Part shown: positions 14,734 through 21,479 of the stretch, piece by piece
How positions within the stretch are numbered: position 1 is the first letter of the stretch
Layout of the letters: each line of letters begins with the position of its first letter
Assembly: GCA_045642565.1 (NCBI GenBank)
Contig: JAZUJE010000014.1
Coordinates: 1-24,700 of the forward strand
Direction: 5' to 3'
From: UBA1764 sp045642565
GTDB lineage: Bacteria; Bacillota; Clostridia; Peptostreptococcales; Anaerovoracaceae
DNA: 24,700 bases
The notes under the pieces: model-generated
Told to the model about the DNA's origin: nothing
Databases searched by the model: none
What the model saw: the letters and a program-made list of their open reading frames with translations, nothing else
Made by a program: the position numbers and the translations under genes

Positions 14734-16070
14734 ATGTTGCTTATTCCGTGAATTTTGATTTTGAATTGTCCGCGCAATTTTTCCGCATTACGTTTTGGAA
14801 CAATTGCTTCTTTGAATCCCATACGCTCGGCTTCTTTGAGTATCTTCTCGCAATTTTGAATTGGCCTGAGTTCTCCTGTTAAACCAAGCTCACCCACAGC
14901 AAGCAAATCTTTAGGTATTACCTTTGATTGTTTTTCAGACCAAATAGCGAGAGCTACTGCAAGATCTGTGCTTGTTCCTTGTGGCTTAAAACCACTTACA
15001 ATATTTATATACACATCAGTCGCAAACAAATTCAGTTTTGCTTTCTTTTCTAATACTGCAATTATCATTGATAGACGATTGTTATCAATACCTACCGACC
15101 TTCTCATCGGAAAACCTGCGCTGCAAGGGCTTGTCAAAGCTTGTAGTTCGAGTAATAAAGGACGAGTGCCTTCATAAACTGCTGTTGCTACAGAGCCTTC
15201 GGAAGATTCCATACCATCAAGAAAAACTCCGGAAATATTTTCAATTTCTACAAGGCCTTCTTCTTGCATATCAAAAGCACCGATTTCTGATGTTGTTCCA
15301 AAACGATTTTTGATTGCCCGAAGGATTCTTAAATCTCCGCTTCGTTCTCCTGTGAATTCAAGTACAGTATCAACCAGATGTTCGACAATTTTCGGGCCGG
15401 CCAGTTCGCCGGTTTTTGTAACATGTGCAACGATAAAAACCGGAACATTAGTTGTCTTTGCAAGTGTCATCAGAAGGTTTCCCACTTGGCGTACTTGTGA
15501 TACACTTCCCGGAGCTGATTCCAATTCTTCTGAATACATTGTTTGAATAGAATCTATTATCAAAAGTTTTGGTTGCATATTTTTAGCAGCTTCTATAATT
15601 GCTTCGATATTTGTTTCGGCAAGAATGTATAGTTCACCAAAATCCGGACAAACTCTGTCTGCGCGCATTTTTATTTGTTCTTCGGACTCTTCACCTGAAA
15701 CGTAAAGAACAGGACCTGTCTTCGCAATATTTGAAGCAGCTTGAATAATCAGCGTTGATTTTCCTATACCTGGTTCGCCGGTGATTAAACTTAAGCTGCC
15801 AAGAACCAAACCTCCGCCAAGAACACGATTGAATTCGGAAATACCCGTGTCTATTCGTTGATTAGTATTGGCAGTGATATCAAGTAATTTATGAGCTTTA
15901 ACCGTTTTGTTTTGAGAAACACTGCGGCGACGAGAATCTTTTTCATCAACATCAACGACTTTTTGTTCGAAAAAACTGTTCCAAGCTCCGCAAACAGGGC
16001 ATTGCCCCATCCATTTTGAATTTTCAGATCCGCATTCATTGCAGACAAATATTGTTTTTGCTTTCTTCAT
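14715..16070 (-). CDS. radA: DNA repair protein RadA
   Basis: A 451-residue RecA-like ATPase that assists branch migration of recombination intermediates. A four-cysteine zinc finger at residues 10-27 (C10, C13, C24, C27) is followed by Walker A GEPGIGKST (98-106), Walker B-like LLIIDSIQ (169-176) and the RadA-specific KNRFG motif (254-258). The C-terminal 150 residues are the Lon-protease-like domain (GIDNNRLSMIIAVLEKK, then GELGLTGELRP). Length is normal. No good ribosome binding site precedes the ATG (GGTAAAAATCA), and I find no convincing promoter between it and the toxin gene 97 bases upstream on the same strand. Transcription from the LexA-boxed toxin promoter is therefore possible. In Bacillus the neighbour is disA; here a toxin-antitoxin locus and carD stand in that place. 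Confidence 0.96.
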   Translation of the reverse strand: MKKAKTIFVCNECGSENSKWMGQCPVCGAWNSFFEQKVVDVDEKDSRRRSVSQNKTVKAHKLLDITANTNQRIDTGISEFNRVLGGGLVLGSLSLITGEPGIGKSTLIIQAASNIAKTGPVLYVSGEESEEQIKMRADRVCPDFGELYILAETNIEAIIEAAKNMQPKLLIIDSIQTMYSEELESAPGSVSQVRQVGNLLMTLAKTTNVPVFIVAHVTKTGELAGPKIVEHLVDTVLEFTGERSGDLRILRAIKNRFGTTSEIGAFDMQEEGLVEIENISGVFLDGMESSEGSVATAVYEGTRPLLLELQALTSPCSAGFPMRRSVGIDNNRLSMIIAVLEKKAKLNLFATDVYINIVSGFKPQGTSTDLAVALAIWSEKQSKVIPKDLLAVGELGLTGELRPIQNCEKILKEAERMGFKEAIVPKRNAEKLRGQFKIKIHGISNIKEALN

Positions 16071-16097
16071 TGATTTTTACCAAAAATAGTATATAAT
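16070..16097 (+). promoter_or_regulatory. Putative promoter of antitoxin RNA 1
   Basis: TTGATT (16070-16075), 16-base spacer, TATAAT (16092-16097). The -35 overlaps the radA start codon on the other strand. Predicted start near 16104, heading toward the toxin gene. Confidence 0.5.
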
Positions 16098-16103
16098 GAC
16101 TTT

Positions 16104-16178
16104 AAAGGATTACCGCTTTGGTCAGCGGTGATTACTTAATTGAACCACCGATTATTCGGTGGTTGGTCTATTTTTTGC
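16104..16178 (+). ncRNA. Predicted antisense RNA antitoxin 1 (RatA-like)
   Basis: The predicted RNA has a first hairpin (ATTACCGCT with AGCGGTGAT, 16110-16132) and a terminator hairpin (AACCACCGA, 16143-16151, with TCGGTGGTT, 16156-16164) followed by TATTTTTT. Its 3' end overlaps the last codons of the toxin on the opposite strand. Two segments, AGCGGTGAT (16124-16132) and AACCACCG (16143-16150), recur as direct repeats in the DNA of the toxin leader (AGCGGTAAT at 16300-16308, AACCACCG at 16289-16296). The antisense RNA can therefore pair with the toxin leader at two places, as in Fst/RNAII-type systems. Confidence 0.6.
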
Positions 16179-16257
16179 GGTTTATCCAGGCTGCGATAGC
16201 TGCCAAAACCCCGAGTAACACAAGTGTATATTCAAATAACGCGTTATATGTTACCAT
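16168..16257 (-). CDS. Type I toxin, TxpA/BsrE (holin-like) family, 29 residues
   Basis: This short gene begins at the ATG 16257-16255 and ends with TAG at 16170-16168. The peptide starts MVTYNALFEY, has a single hydrophobic segment (residues 11-24, rich in Leu, Val and Ala) and ends WINRKK. The MVTYxAL start, one membrane span and basic tail match the small holin-like toxins of the TxpA/BsrE type, which insert in the membrane. AAGGAGG lies 9 bases before the ATG, far stronger than most sites in this window. The promoter has exact -35 and -10 consensus hexamers with a LexA box between them. A convergent antisense RNA covers the 3' end. No strong terminator follows before radA. Toxicity itself is inferred from the family. 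Confidence 0.8.
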   Translation of the reverse strand: MVTYNALFEYTLVLLGVLAAIAAWINRKK

Positions 16258-16262
16258 GACTT

Positions 16263-16290
16263 TTACCTCCTTTCCTTAGAAATGAGGTAA
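16263..16290 (-). promoter_or_regulatory. Shine-Dalgarno-sequestering hairpin in the toxin 1 leader
   Basis: In the toxin mRNA, TTACCTC (16290-16284) is perfectly complementary to GAGGTAA (16269-16263), which contains the ribosome binding site. The full-length mRNA would hide its own start region. A second tight hairpin, ACCGC/GCGGT, lies just upstream in the leader. Confidence 0.6.
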
Positions 16291-16316
16291 CCACCGCGAA
16301 GCGGTAATCTGGTATT

Positions 16317-16345
16317 ATTATACCGAACAATTGTTCTCTTGTCAA
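16317..16345 (-). promoter_or_regulatory. Exact-consensus promoter of toxin 1
   Basis: Minus strand TTGACA (16345-16340), 17-base spacer, TATAAT (16322-16317): both hexamers exact with ideal spacing. Predicted start near 16310 and a leader of about 52 bases. Confidence 0.85.
16324..16337. promoter_or_regulatory. LexA (SOS) box inside the toxin 1 promoter
   Basis: CGAACAATTGTTCT fits the Gram-positive LexA/DinR operator CGAAC-N4-GTTCG at all but the last base, and its core GAACAATTGTTC is a perfect palindrome. It fills the spacer between -35 and -10, where bound LexA would block RNA polymerase. Confidence 0.7.
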
Positions 16346-16363
16346 TAATTTCCAATAATTTAG

Positions 16364-16391
16364 CTGTAAGCAAATTTGCTTACAGTTTTTT
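16364..16391 (+). terminator. Perfect palindrome with T-run upstream of carD
   Basis: CTGTAAGCAAA (16364-16374) and TTTGCTTACAG (16375-16385) form a 22-base perfect palindrome followed by six Ts (16386-16391). It would stop plus-strand transcription passing the antitoxin terminator before the carD promoter. Confidence 0.65.
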
Positions 16392-16443
16392 GATTTAAAA
16401 CCGTCTGTTCGGCTCAGTTCACAAGAGTCTTAAAATCCAGATT

Positions 16444-16472
16444 TTGACTATAATAATTAGGAAGTGTATAAT
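16444..16472 (+). promoter_or_regulatory. Near-consensus promoter of the carD-thyA operon
   Basis: TTGACT (16444-16449), 17-base spacer, TATAAT (16467-16472). Predicted start near 16479, 47 bases before carD. It is the only strong plus-strand promoter seen before the antitoxin promoter at 24088. Confidence 0.8.
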
Positions 16473-16525
16473 ACTGTCAGGGGAAATTTGCAATTTTGTA
16501 GATTCAGACAGAAACGAGAAAAAGA

Positions 16526-16999
16526 ATGTTTAAAATTGGAGATAAAGTCGTTTACCCGATGCACGGGGCCGGCATTATTGAAAAAATTGAAGAAAAAGAA
16601 ATTCTGGGAGAAAAGAAATCTTATTATATCCTACAAATTCCTTATGGGCGTATGCAGGTTATGGTTCCTGTAGATAAATGCCATGAAGCAGGTCTTCGCA
16701 GTATTATCTCAAAAATAGAGATGGAAGCTGTTGTTAAAGTTCTTGGTGGTAAATCTACCCCTATGGATGAAAACTGGAACAGAAGGCTTCGCGATAATAA
16801 CGAAAAGTTAAAAAGCGGAGATCCTAAACTTGTTGCAGAAGTAATAAGAAATCTCGTTCGTGTAGAACGTGAAAAGAAGCTTTCTGCCGGAGAGAAAAAA
16901 CTTCTCGGTACAGCAAAGCAAATTCTATCTTCGGAAATGGTTTTGGTAAACGGCATCACAGAAACCCAGGCTGATGCTGTGATTGATGCTGCCATTTAA
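16526..16999 (+). CDS. CarD/CdnL-family RNA polymerase-binding regulator
   Basis: A 157-residue cytoplasmic protein. Residues 1-60 form the RNA-polymerase-interacting Tudor-like domain with the signature KIGDKVVYPMHGAGIIEKIE and YYILQIPYGRMQVMVPVD. The rest is a helical DNA-contacting domain (WNRRLRDNNEKLKSGDPKLVAEVIRNL and EKKLSAGEKKLLGTAKQIL). CarD/CdnL proteins bind the RNAP beta subunit and stabilise open promoter complexes, notably at rRNA promoters. It heads a tightly packed operon with yacL after 40 bases. The ribosome binding site is poor (GAGAAAAAG), in contrast with the strong site of yacL, so translation may be modest. A longer upstream reading in another frame (16464) overlaps the promoter and is not real. 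Confidence 0.92.
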   Translation: MFKIGDKVVYPMHGAGIIEKIEEKEILGEKKSYYILQIPYGRMQVMVPVDKCHEAGLRSIISKIEMEAVVKVLGGKSTPMDENWNRRLRDNNEKLKSGDPKLVAEVIRNLVRVEREKKLSAGEKKLLGTAKQILSSEMVLVNGITETQADAVIDAAI

Positions 17000-17039
17000 T
17001 ATAGATTAAAAATCACAACTTAATATTAAGGAGGACAAA

Positions 17040-18137
17040 ATGTTAAGCAGAGTATTCCGTGCGCTTTTTACTTTGGCCGGAATGCTGTTTGGATACGGAG
17101 TCTCAACACTTCTCATTAGTGAAGAAGTGCTTGGAAGATTTTGGGAGTTCAACTCTGGGGAAATTATGTTGGCGACCATTTTCTTCGTTGGTTTATTTGG
17201 TATTATTTTCTTTTATTTATTTTCTCGACTTCGTAAGCTTACAAACAAAACTGTTACATCAATTGAAGGAATTCTTTCTAAGATTCCTGCAAAAGAACTT
17301 TTTGCCGGCGTAATAGGTTTAATTGTTGGTTTGATAATTGCTTATTTATTCTCACAAATTATTATGGGAGTAATACAAACGGCATATATATCAACAGCAA
17401 TTTGCGCGGTTATGTATGTTTTGTTCGCTTATACATGCTCAGCACTTTCAAGACGACTTGTTAGTAAATTTGATGATATTCAAGCCGGATCTATACTGAA
17501 CATGCCCCAAATAGCAAAGTCAAAAACAAAAGCAAATACAGCTGCTCCAAAGATTCTTGACACTTCTGTTATTATTGACGGAAGAATTTTAGATATTCTG
17601 AAAACAGGATTTTTGGAAGGCGAAATTGTTATTCCTGAATTTGTTCTTGTCGAGTTGAGACATATTGCAGATTCCGGCGATTCGCTTAAACGAAATCGCG
17701 GAAGACGAGGACTCGATATCTTAAACAAAATTCAAACAGATTTCGGTATAGCAATTTACAATACAGGATCTGAAAAGGTGTTGAATGAAATTCCGGAAGT
17801 AGATGTTAAACTACTTAAACTCGCTCAAATTATGAAGGGCGTTGTTGTAACCAATGATTTTAACCTGAATAAAGTCGCATCAATTCAGAAAGTGCCGGTT
17901 TTGAATATTAACGAACTGGCTAATGCAATTAAGCCTGTTGTAATTCCTGGCGAAGATATGGAAGTATTTGTAGTCAAAGAAGGAAAAGAAAACAATCAAG
18001 GCGTTGCATATTTAGATGATGGCACGATGATAGTTGTAGAAAACGGTCGCAAGCTTATAGGTAAAACTATAACAACTGTAGTCACAAGCGTGCTTCAAAC
18101 ATCTGCGGGTAGAATGATATTTGTTAAAGCAAAATAA
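17040..18137 (+). CDS. yacL: PIN/TRAM-domain membrane protein (YacL)
   Basis: The protein has 365 residues. Four membrane spans occupy about residues 5-28, 42-64, 82-106 and 112-135. A PIN nuclease-like domain begins at LDTSVIIDGRILDI with Asp174, followed by VLVELRHIAD and VTNDFNLNKVA, which supply the acidic metal-binding residues. The C-terminus is a TRAM RNA-binding domain (EGKENNQGVAYLDDGTMIVVENG). The family is conserved next to radA/disA and ispD in Bacillota and is thought to act on RNA at the membrane; the substrate is unknown. AAGGAGG lies 6 bases before the ATG. Its TAA overlaps the ispDF ATG by one base, implying translational coupling. Confidence 0.93.
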   Translation: MLSRVFRALFTLAGMLFGYGVSTLLISEEVLGRFWEFNSGEIMLATIFFVGLFGIIFFYLFSRLRKLTNKTVTSIEGILSKIPAKELFAGVIGLIVGLIIAYLFSQIIMGVIQTAYISTAICAVMYVLFAYTCSALSRRLVSKFDDIQAGSILNMPQIAKSKTKANTAAPKILDTSVIIDGRILDILKTGFLEGEIVIPEFVLVELRHIADSGDSLKRNRGRRGLDILNKIQTDFGIAIYNTGSEKVLNEIPEVDVKLLKLAQIMKGVVVTNDFNLNKVASIQKVPVLNINELANAIKPVVIPGEDMEVFVVKEGKENNQGVAYLDDGTMIVVENGRKLIGKTITTVVTSVLQTSAGRMIFVKAK

Positions 18138-19225
18138 TGAAAGTATCAGTGATTATTGCTGCTGCCGGAGCCGGAAAACGCTTCGGTAGCAGTACTCCAA
18201 AACAATATTTAAAAATCAGCGGCGTTACAGTGCTTGAAAAAGCACTTAACGCTTTTTGCGGTTTTAATGAGATTATTGTTGTGGGCGATGATTTGTCAAA
18301 AATTCCCGATGGATGTATCAAAGTTTTAGGTGGAAAAGAAAGGCAAGATTCAATTAAAAATGCTCTCGATAAAGTTAGTGGAGATTATGTTCTAATACAT
18401 GATGCCGCAAGACCATTTGTAAGCAAGAAAATTATTGATGATGTGCTCGAGGCTCTAAAGACAAATGATGCCGCAATCCCTTGCGTTAAACCTAAAAATA
18501 CAATCAGAACAAAAACAGAAACTTTAAATCGAGACGAACTTTATGAAGTTCAAACGCCGCAAGGTTTTAAAACCGATTTATTAAAACAGGCTTATAAATT
18601 TGCTTATGAAAATAATTTTTACGGCACAGATGATATCAGCGTGCTTGAAGAATTTTGGAAAGCAAAAGCTATGCCTGAAAAACTTGCAATAACAGAAGGC
18701 GACTATACAAATTATAAAATAACAACAAAGGAAGATATGCCTAAGGAAGTTAGATTCGGCAATGGGTATGATGTTCATAGATTAGTTGATGGACGGCCAT
18801 TGATGCTGGGATGCACTAAGATTCCTTATGAGAAAGGTTTGCTGGGACATTCTGATGCAGATGTGCTTGCGCATGCTATGGCTGATGCATTGCTTGGTGC
18901 TGCATCTCTTGGAGATATTGGTCACATTTTCCCAGATAGCGGGCCCGGAAGTGATGAAACCGAAGGGATGTCAGGAGAAACAATTTTATCTCGCACCGCG
19001 AAACTCGTTCGAGAAAAAGGGTATGAGATTATGATGCTTGATGGAACGGTGATAGCTGAAAATCCAAAACTTGCACCGCATATCCAAGTTATGAGAGAAA
19101 ACACTGCCAAGGCTCTTGGCGTTGATGTTGATAGAATAAGTATAAAAGCAACTACAGAAGAAAATATGAGCGATGTCAGTCGCGAAGGTATGGCTGCAAT
19201 TGCTACATGTACACTGAAAGGATAA
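18137..19225 (+). CDS. ispDF: Bifunctional IspD/IspF enzyme of the MEP isoprenoid pathway
   Basis: A 362-residue fusion. Residues 1-203 are IspD (MEP cytidylyltransferase): nucleotide-binding AAAGAGKRFGSSTPKQYL, IHDAARPFV and the VQTPQGF motif. Residues 206-362 are IspF (MEcPP synthase): zinc ligands D212, H214 and H246 in GYDVHRL and HSDADVLAHA, then GDIGHIFPD and the end ATTEENMSDVSREGMAAIA. The enzyme makes CDP-methylerythritol and, after the IspE step, the cyclodiphosphate. IspE is not in the window. The two parts are separate genes in Bacillus; the fusion is better known from proteobacteria but also occurs in Clostridia. The start overlaps yacL's stop by one base and no separate ribosome binding site is evident, so coupling is likely. 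proS follows after 3 bases. Confidence 0.95.
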   Translation: MKVSVIIAAAGAGKRFGSSTPKQYLKISGVTVLEKALNAFCGFNEIIVVGDDLSKIPDGCIKVLGGKERQDSIKNALDKVSGDYVLIHDAARPFVSKKIIDDVLEALKTNDAAIPCVKPKNTIRTKTETLNRDELYEVQTPQGFKTDLLKQAYKFAYENNFYGTDDISVLEEFWKAKAMPEKLAITEGDYTNYKITTKEDMPKEVRFGNGYDVHRLVDGRPLMLGCTKIPYEKGLLGHSDADVLAHAMADALLGAASLGDIGHIFPDSGPGSDETEGMSGETILSRTAKLVREKGYEIMMLDGTVIAENPKLAPHIQVMRENTAKALGVDVDRISIKATTEENMSDVSREGMAAIATCTLKG

Positions 19226-19228
19226 ATC

Positions 19229-20962
19229 ATGAAAGTTTCAAAAATGTTTTTTAACACATTAAGAGAGGTTCCGGCAGAAGCTGAAATTCCTTCTCATATA
19301 TTCTTGCTCCGAGCAGGAATGATTAGGAAAGAGGTTTCTGGATTTTACAGTTATATGCCTCTTGGTATGCGTGCGCTTCATAAAGTTGAGAACATAGTTC
19401 GTGAAGAAATGGATGCTGCCGGAGCTCAGGAAATTTTAACTTCTGCAGTTCAACCTGCCGAACTTTGGCAAGAATCAGGACGTTGGTATGCATATGGTCC
19501 AGAACTTTGGAGAACAAAAGATAGAAATGAAAGAGATTTCGTTCTTGGTCCAACTGCCGAAGAAGTATTCACAAATGTGGCCAGAGCAAATATAACATCA
19601 TGGCGTCAGCTTCCAATGAATCTTTATCAGATTCAAACAAAATACAGAGATGAAGCTCGTCCACGTTTCGGACTTATTCGTTCAAGAGAATTTCTTATGA
19701 AGGATGCATATTCATTTGATCTTGATGAAGATGGACTTCAGAAAAGTTACGACATAATGTACGACGCTTATTCAAAAGTGTTTACAAGATGCGGATTGTT
19801 CTTCCGTCCGGTAGAAGCTGATACAGGAGCTATCGGTGGAAGCGGTTCTCACGAATTTTGTGCTCTTTCAGAAACCGGCGAAGAAGAAATTCTTTATTGT
19901 GAAAATTGTGATATGGCTGCGACAGCAGAAAAAGCAGATTTTAAAGACGAAGTTATGCCGGCAGAAGCAGAGCTTCCTATGGAAGAAGTTCATACCCCTG
20001 GAACAAAAACTATTGAAGAAGTATGTAATTTCTTAAAGCTCGATCAAAAGAAGAGCATTAAGGCTATTATGTACGAAGTATATAAAGAAGAAAATCCAGA
20101 TCCGGAATTCGTTTGTTGCTTTATAAGAGGCGATAGACAACTCAATGAAACAAAGTTAATTAACGCTCTTGATGTTCCTGAGTTTGCAATTAAAATGGCA
20201 GACGAAAGTAAAATGGGACCTGCAACAGGTTGCGTCGCAGGATTCACGGGTCCGGTAGGTCTTCATAATTGTAAAATTATTGTTGATACAGAATTAGTCA
20301 ATGCAAAGAATATGGTTGCCGGAGCTTGCAAAGAAGATCATCATCTTATCAATGTAAACTACGGCCGTGATTATAAAGCAGATATGATTAAAGATCTTAA
20401 GCTTTTGCAAGAAGGCGACCCATGTCCATGCTGCGGAAAACCTGTAAAGACTGCTCGTTCAATTGAAGTTGGTCAAGTATTTAAGCTTCATACAAAATAC
20501 AGTGAAAAGATGAACCTTACATACAAAGATGCTGATCAAAAAGATCAATTAGTAGTTATGGGATGCTATGGCATTGGTGTTTCAAGAACGCTTGCAGCTG
20601 TTGTAGAACAACATCATGATGAAAATGGAATTATTTGGCCTATGTCAGTTGCCCCATATCATGTAATCATTGATTTAGTTAATGTTAAAGATGAAGTTCA
20701 AATTGCACTTGCAAACAAAATGCATGATGAACTCATTGCTAAAGGCATAGAAGTTATTCTCGATGATAGAGATGAACGCCCTGGAGTAAAGTTTAAAGAT
20801 GCAGATTTAATTGGTATTCCAATTAGAATTGTTGTCGGAAAACTTGCATCAGAAGGTAAGGTAGAATATAAGCTTCGTCGTGATGCCGATAAAGTAGAGC
20901 TTACTTATGATGAAGCGATATCACGTACAGTAGAATTAGTAAATTCAGAAAAGAGAGGTTAG
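19229..20962 (+). CDS. proS: Prolyl-tRNA synthetase, bacterial editing type
   Basis: A 577-residue class II synthetase. Motif 1 (HKVENIVREEMDAAGAQEILTS), motif 2 (YRDEARPRFGLIRSREFLMKDAYSF) and motif 3 (GCYGIGVSRTLAAVVEQHHDENGIIWP) are all present. Between motifs 2 and 3, about residues 220-400, lies the insertion domain that hydrolyses Ala-tRNA-Pro (TIEEVCNFLKLDQKKSIKAI, GPATGCVAGFTGPVG), so this is the long prokaryotic form and not the archaeal-like short form. A CPCCGKP motif near residue 403 is a small cysteine cluster at the end of the insertion. The anticodon-binding domain closes the protein. AAAGGA 6 bases upstream supports the start. It takes the place held by gltX in the Bacillus version of this cluster. 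Confidence 0.96.
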   Translation: MKVSKMFFNTLREVPAEAEIPSHIFLLRAGMIRKEVSGFYSYMPLGMRALHKVENIVREEMDAAGAQEILTSAVQPAELWQESGRWYAYGPELWRTKDRNERDFVLGPTAEEVFTNVARANITSWRQLPMNLYQIQTKYRDEARPRFGLIRSREFLMKDAYSFDLDEDGLQKSYDIMYDAYSKVFTRCGLFFRPVEADTGAIGGSGSHEFCALSETGEEEILYCENCDMAATAEKADFKDEVMPAEAELPMEEVHTPGTKTIEEVCNFLKLDQKKSIKAIMYEVYKEENPDPEFVCCFIRGDRQLNETKLINALDVPEFAIKMADESKMGPATGCVAGFTGPVGLHNCKIIVDTELVNAKNMVAGACKEDHHLINVNYGRDYKADMIKDLKLLQEGDPCPCCGKPVKTARSIEVGQVFKLHTKYSEKMNLTYKDADQKDQLVVMGCYGIGVSRTLAAVVEQHHDENGIIWPMSVAPYHVIIDLVNVKDEVQIALANKMHDELIAKGIEVILDDRDERPGVKFKDADLIGIPIRIVVGKLASEGKVEYKLRRDADKVELTYDEAISRTVELVNSEKRG

Positions 20963-20991
20963 TAAGGTTAGATATACCTTAACGAAATATT

Positions 20992-21477
20992 ATGGCAAAG
21001 ATAGTAAAAATAACAATGGAAAACGGAGATGTGATGAAGGCAGAACTTTATCCAGAAATCGCTCCGAAAACAGTAGAAAATTTTATCGACTTAGTAAAGA
21101 AAGGTTTCTATAACGGAACAATATTTCACAGAGTTATTCCGGGATTTATGATTCAAGGCGGAGATCCAACCGGCAGTGGTATGGGTGGCCCTGGACATAC
21201 AATTTTCGGAGAATTTTCAAGCAATGGGTTTGAGAACAATCTAAAACATACAGAAGGAGTTCTTTCTATGGCAAGAGCTATGGATCCGAATTCTGCAGGT
21301 TCACAATTTTTTATTATGGTTGCTGATGCTCCTCATCTTGATGGTGAATACGCAGCATTTGGTAAGCTCATTGAAGGTTTAGATGTTGCAAAGATGATTG
21401 TGAGAGTTCCTCGCAACATGATGGACAAGCCAAACGAACCACAGATTATGAAAACAGTAGAAATGATAGAGGAATAA
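20992..21477 (+). CDS. Cyclophilin-type peptidyl-prolyl cis-trans isomerase
   Basis: A 161-residue single-domain cytoplasmic cyclophilin without signal peptide. Active-site motifs are clear: FHRVIPGFMIQGGDPTGSGMGGPG with the catalytic arginine, then GVLSMARAMDPNSAGSQFFIM and HLDGEYAAFGKLIEG. It speeds cis-trans isomerisation of X-Pro bonds. The catalytic tryptophan of eukaryotic cyclophilins is replaced by tyrosine (LDGEYAAFG), as in many bacterial forms. No ribosome binding site is visible in the 29-base gap after proS; instead a small hairpin (TAAGGT/ACCTTA, 20963-20981) precedes the ATG. cysS follows after 2 bases. Confidence 0.94.
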   Translation: MAKIVKITMENGDVMKAELYPEIAPKTVENFIDLVKKGFYNGTIFHRVIPGFMIQGGDPTGSGMGGPGHTIFGEFSSNGFENNLKHTEGVLSMARAMDPNSAGSQFFIMVADAPHLDGEYAAFGKLIEGLDVAKMIVRVPRNMMDKPNEPQIMKTVEMIEE

Positions 21478-21479
21478 TT

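Noticed and set aside
16104..16310. CRISPR-like repeats or an integration site near the ACCACCG motifs
   Set aside because: The repeats are 8-9 bases, occur twice, and are explained by the toxin-antitoxin pairing; there are no spacers or integrase.
16464..16673. 69-codon plus-strand ORF overlapping carD
   Set aside because: It starts inside the carD promoter's -10 region in another frame and has no ribosome binding site; carD itself is unmistakable.
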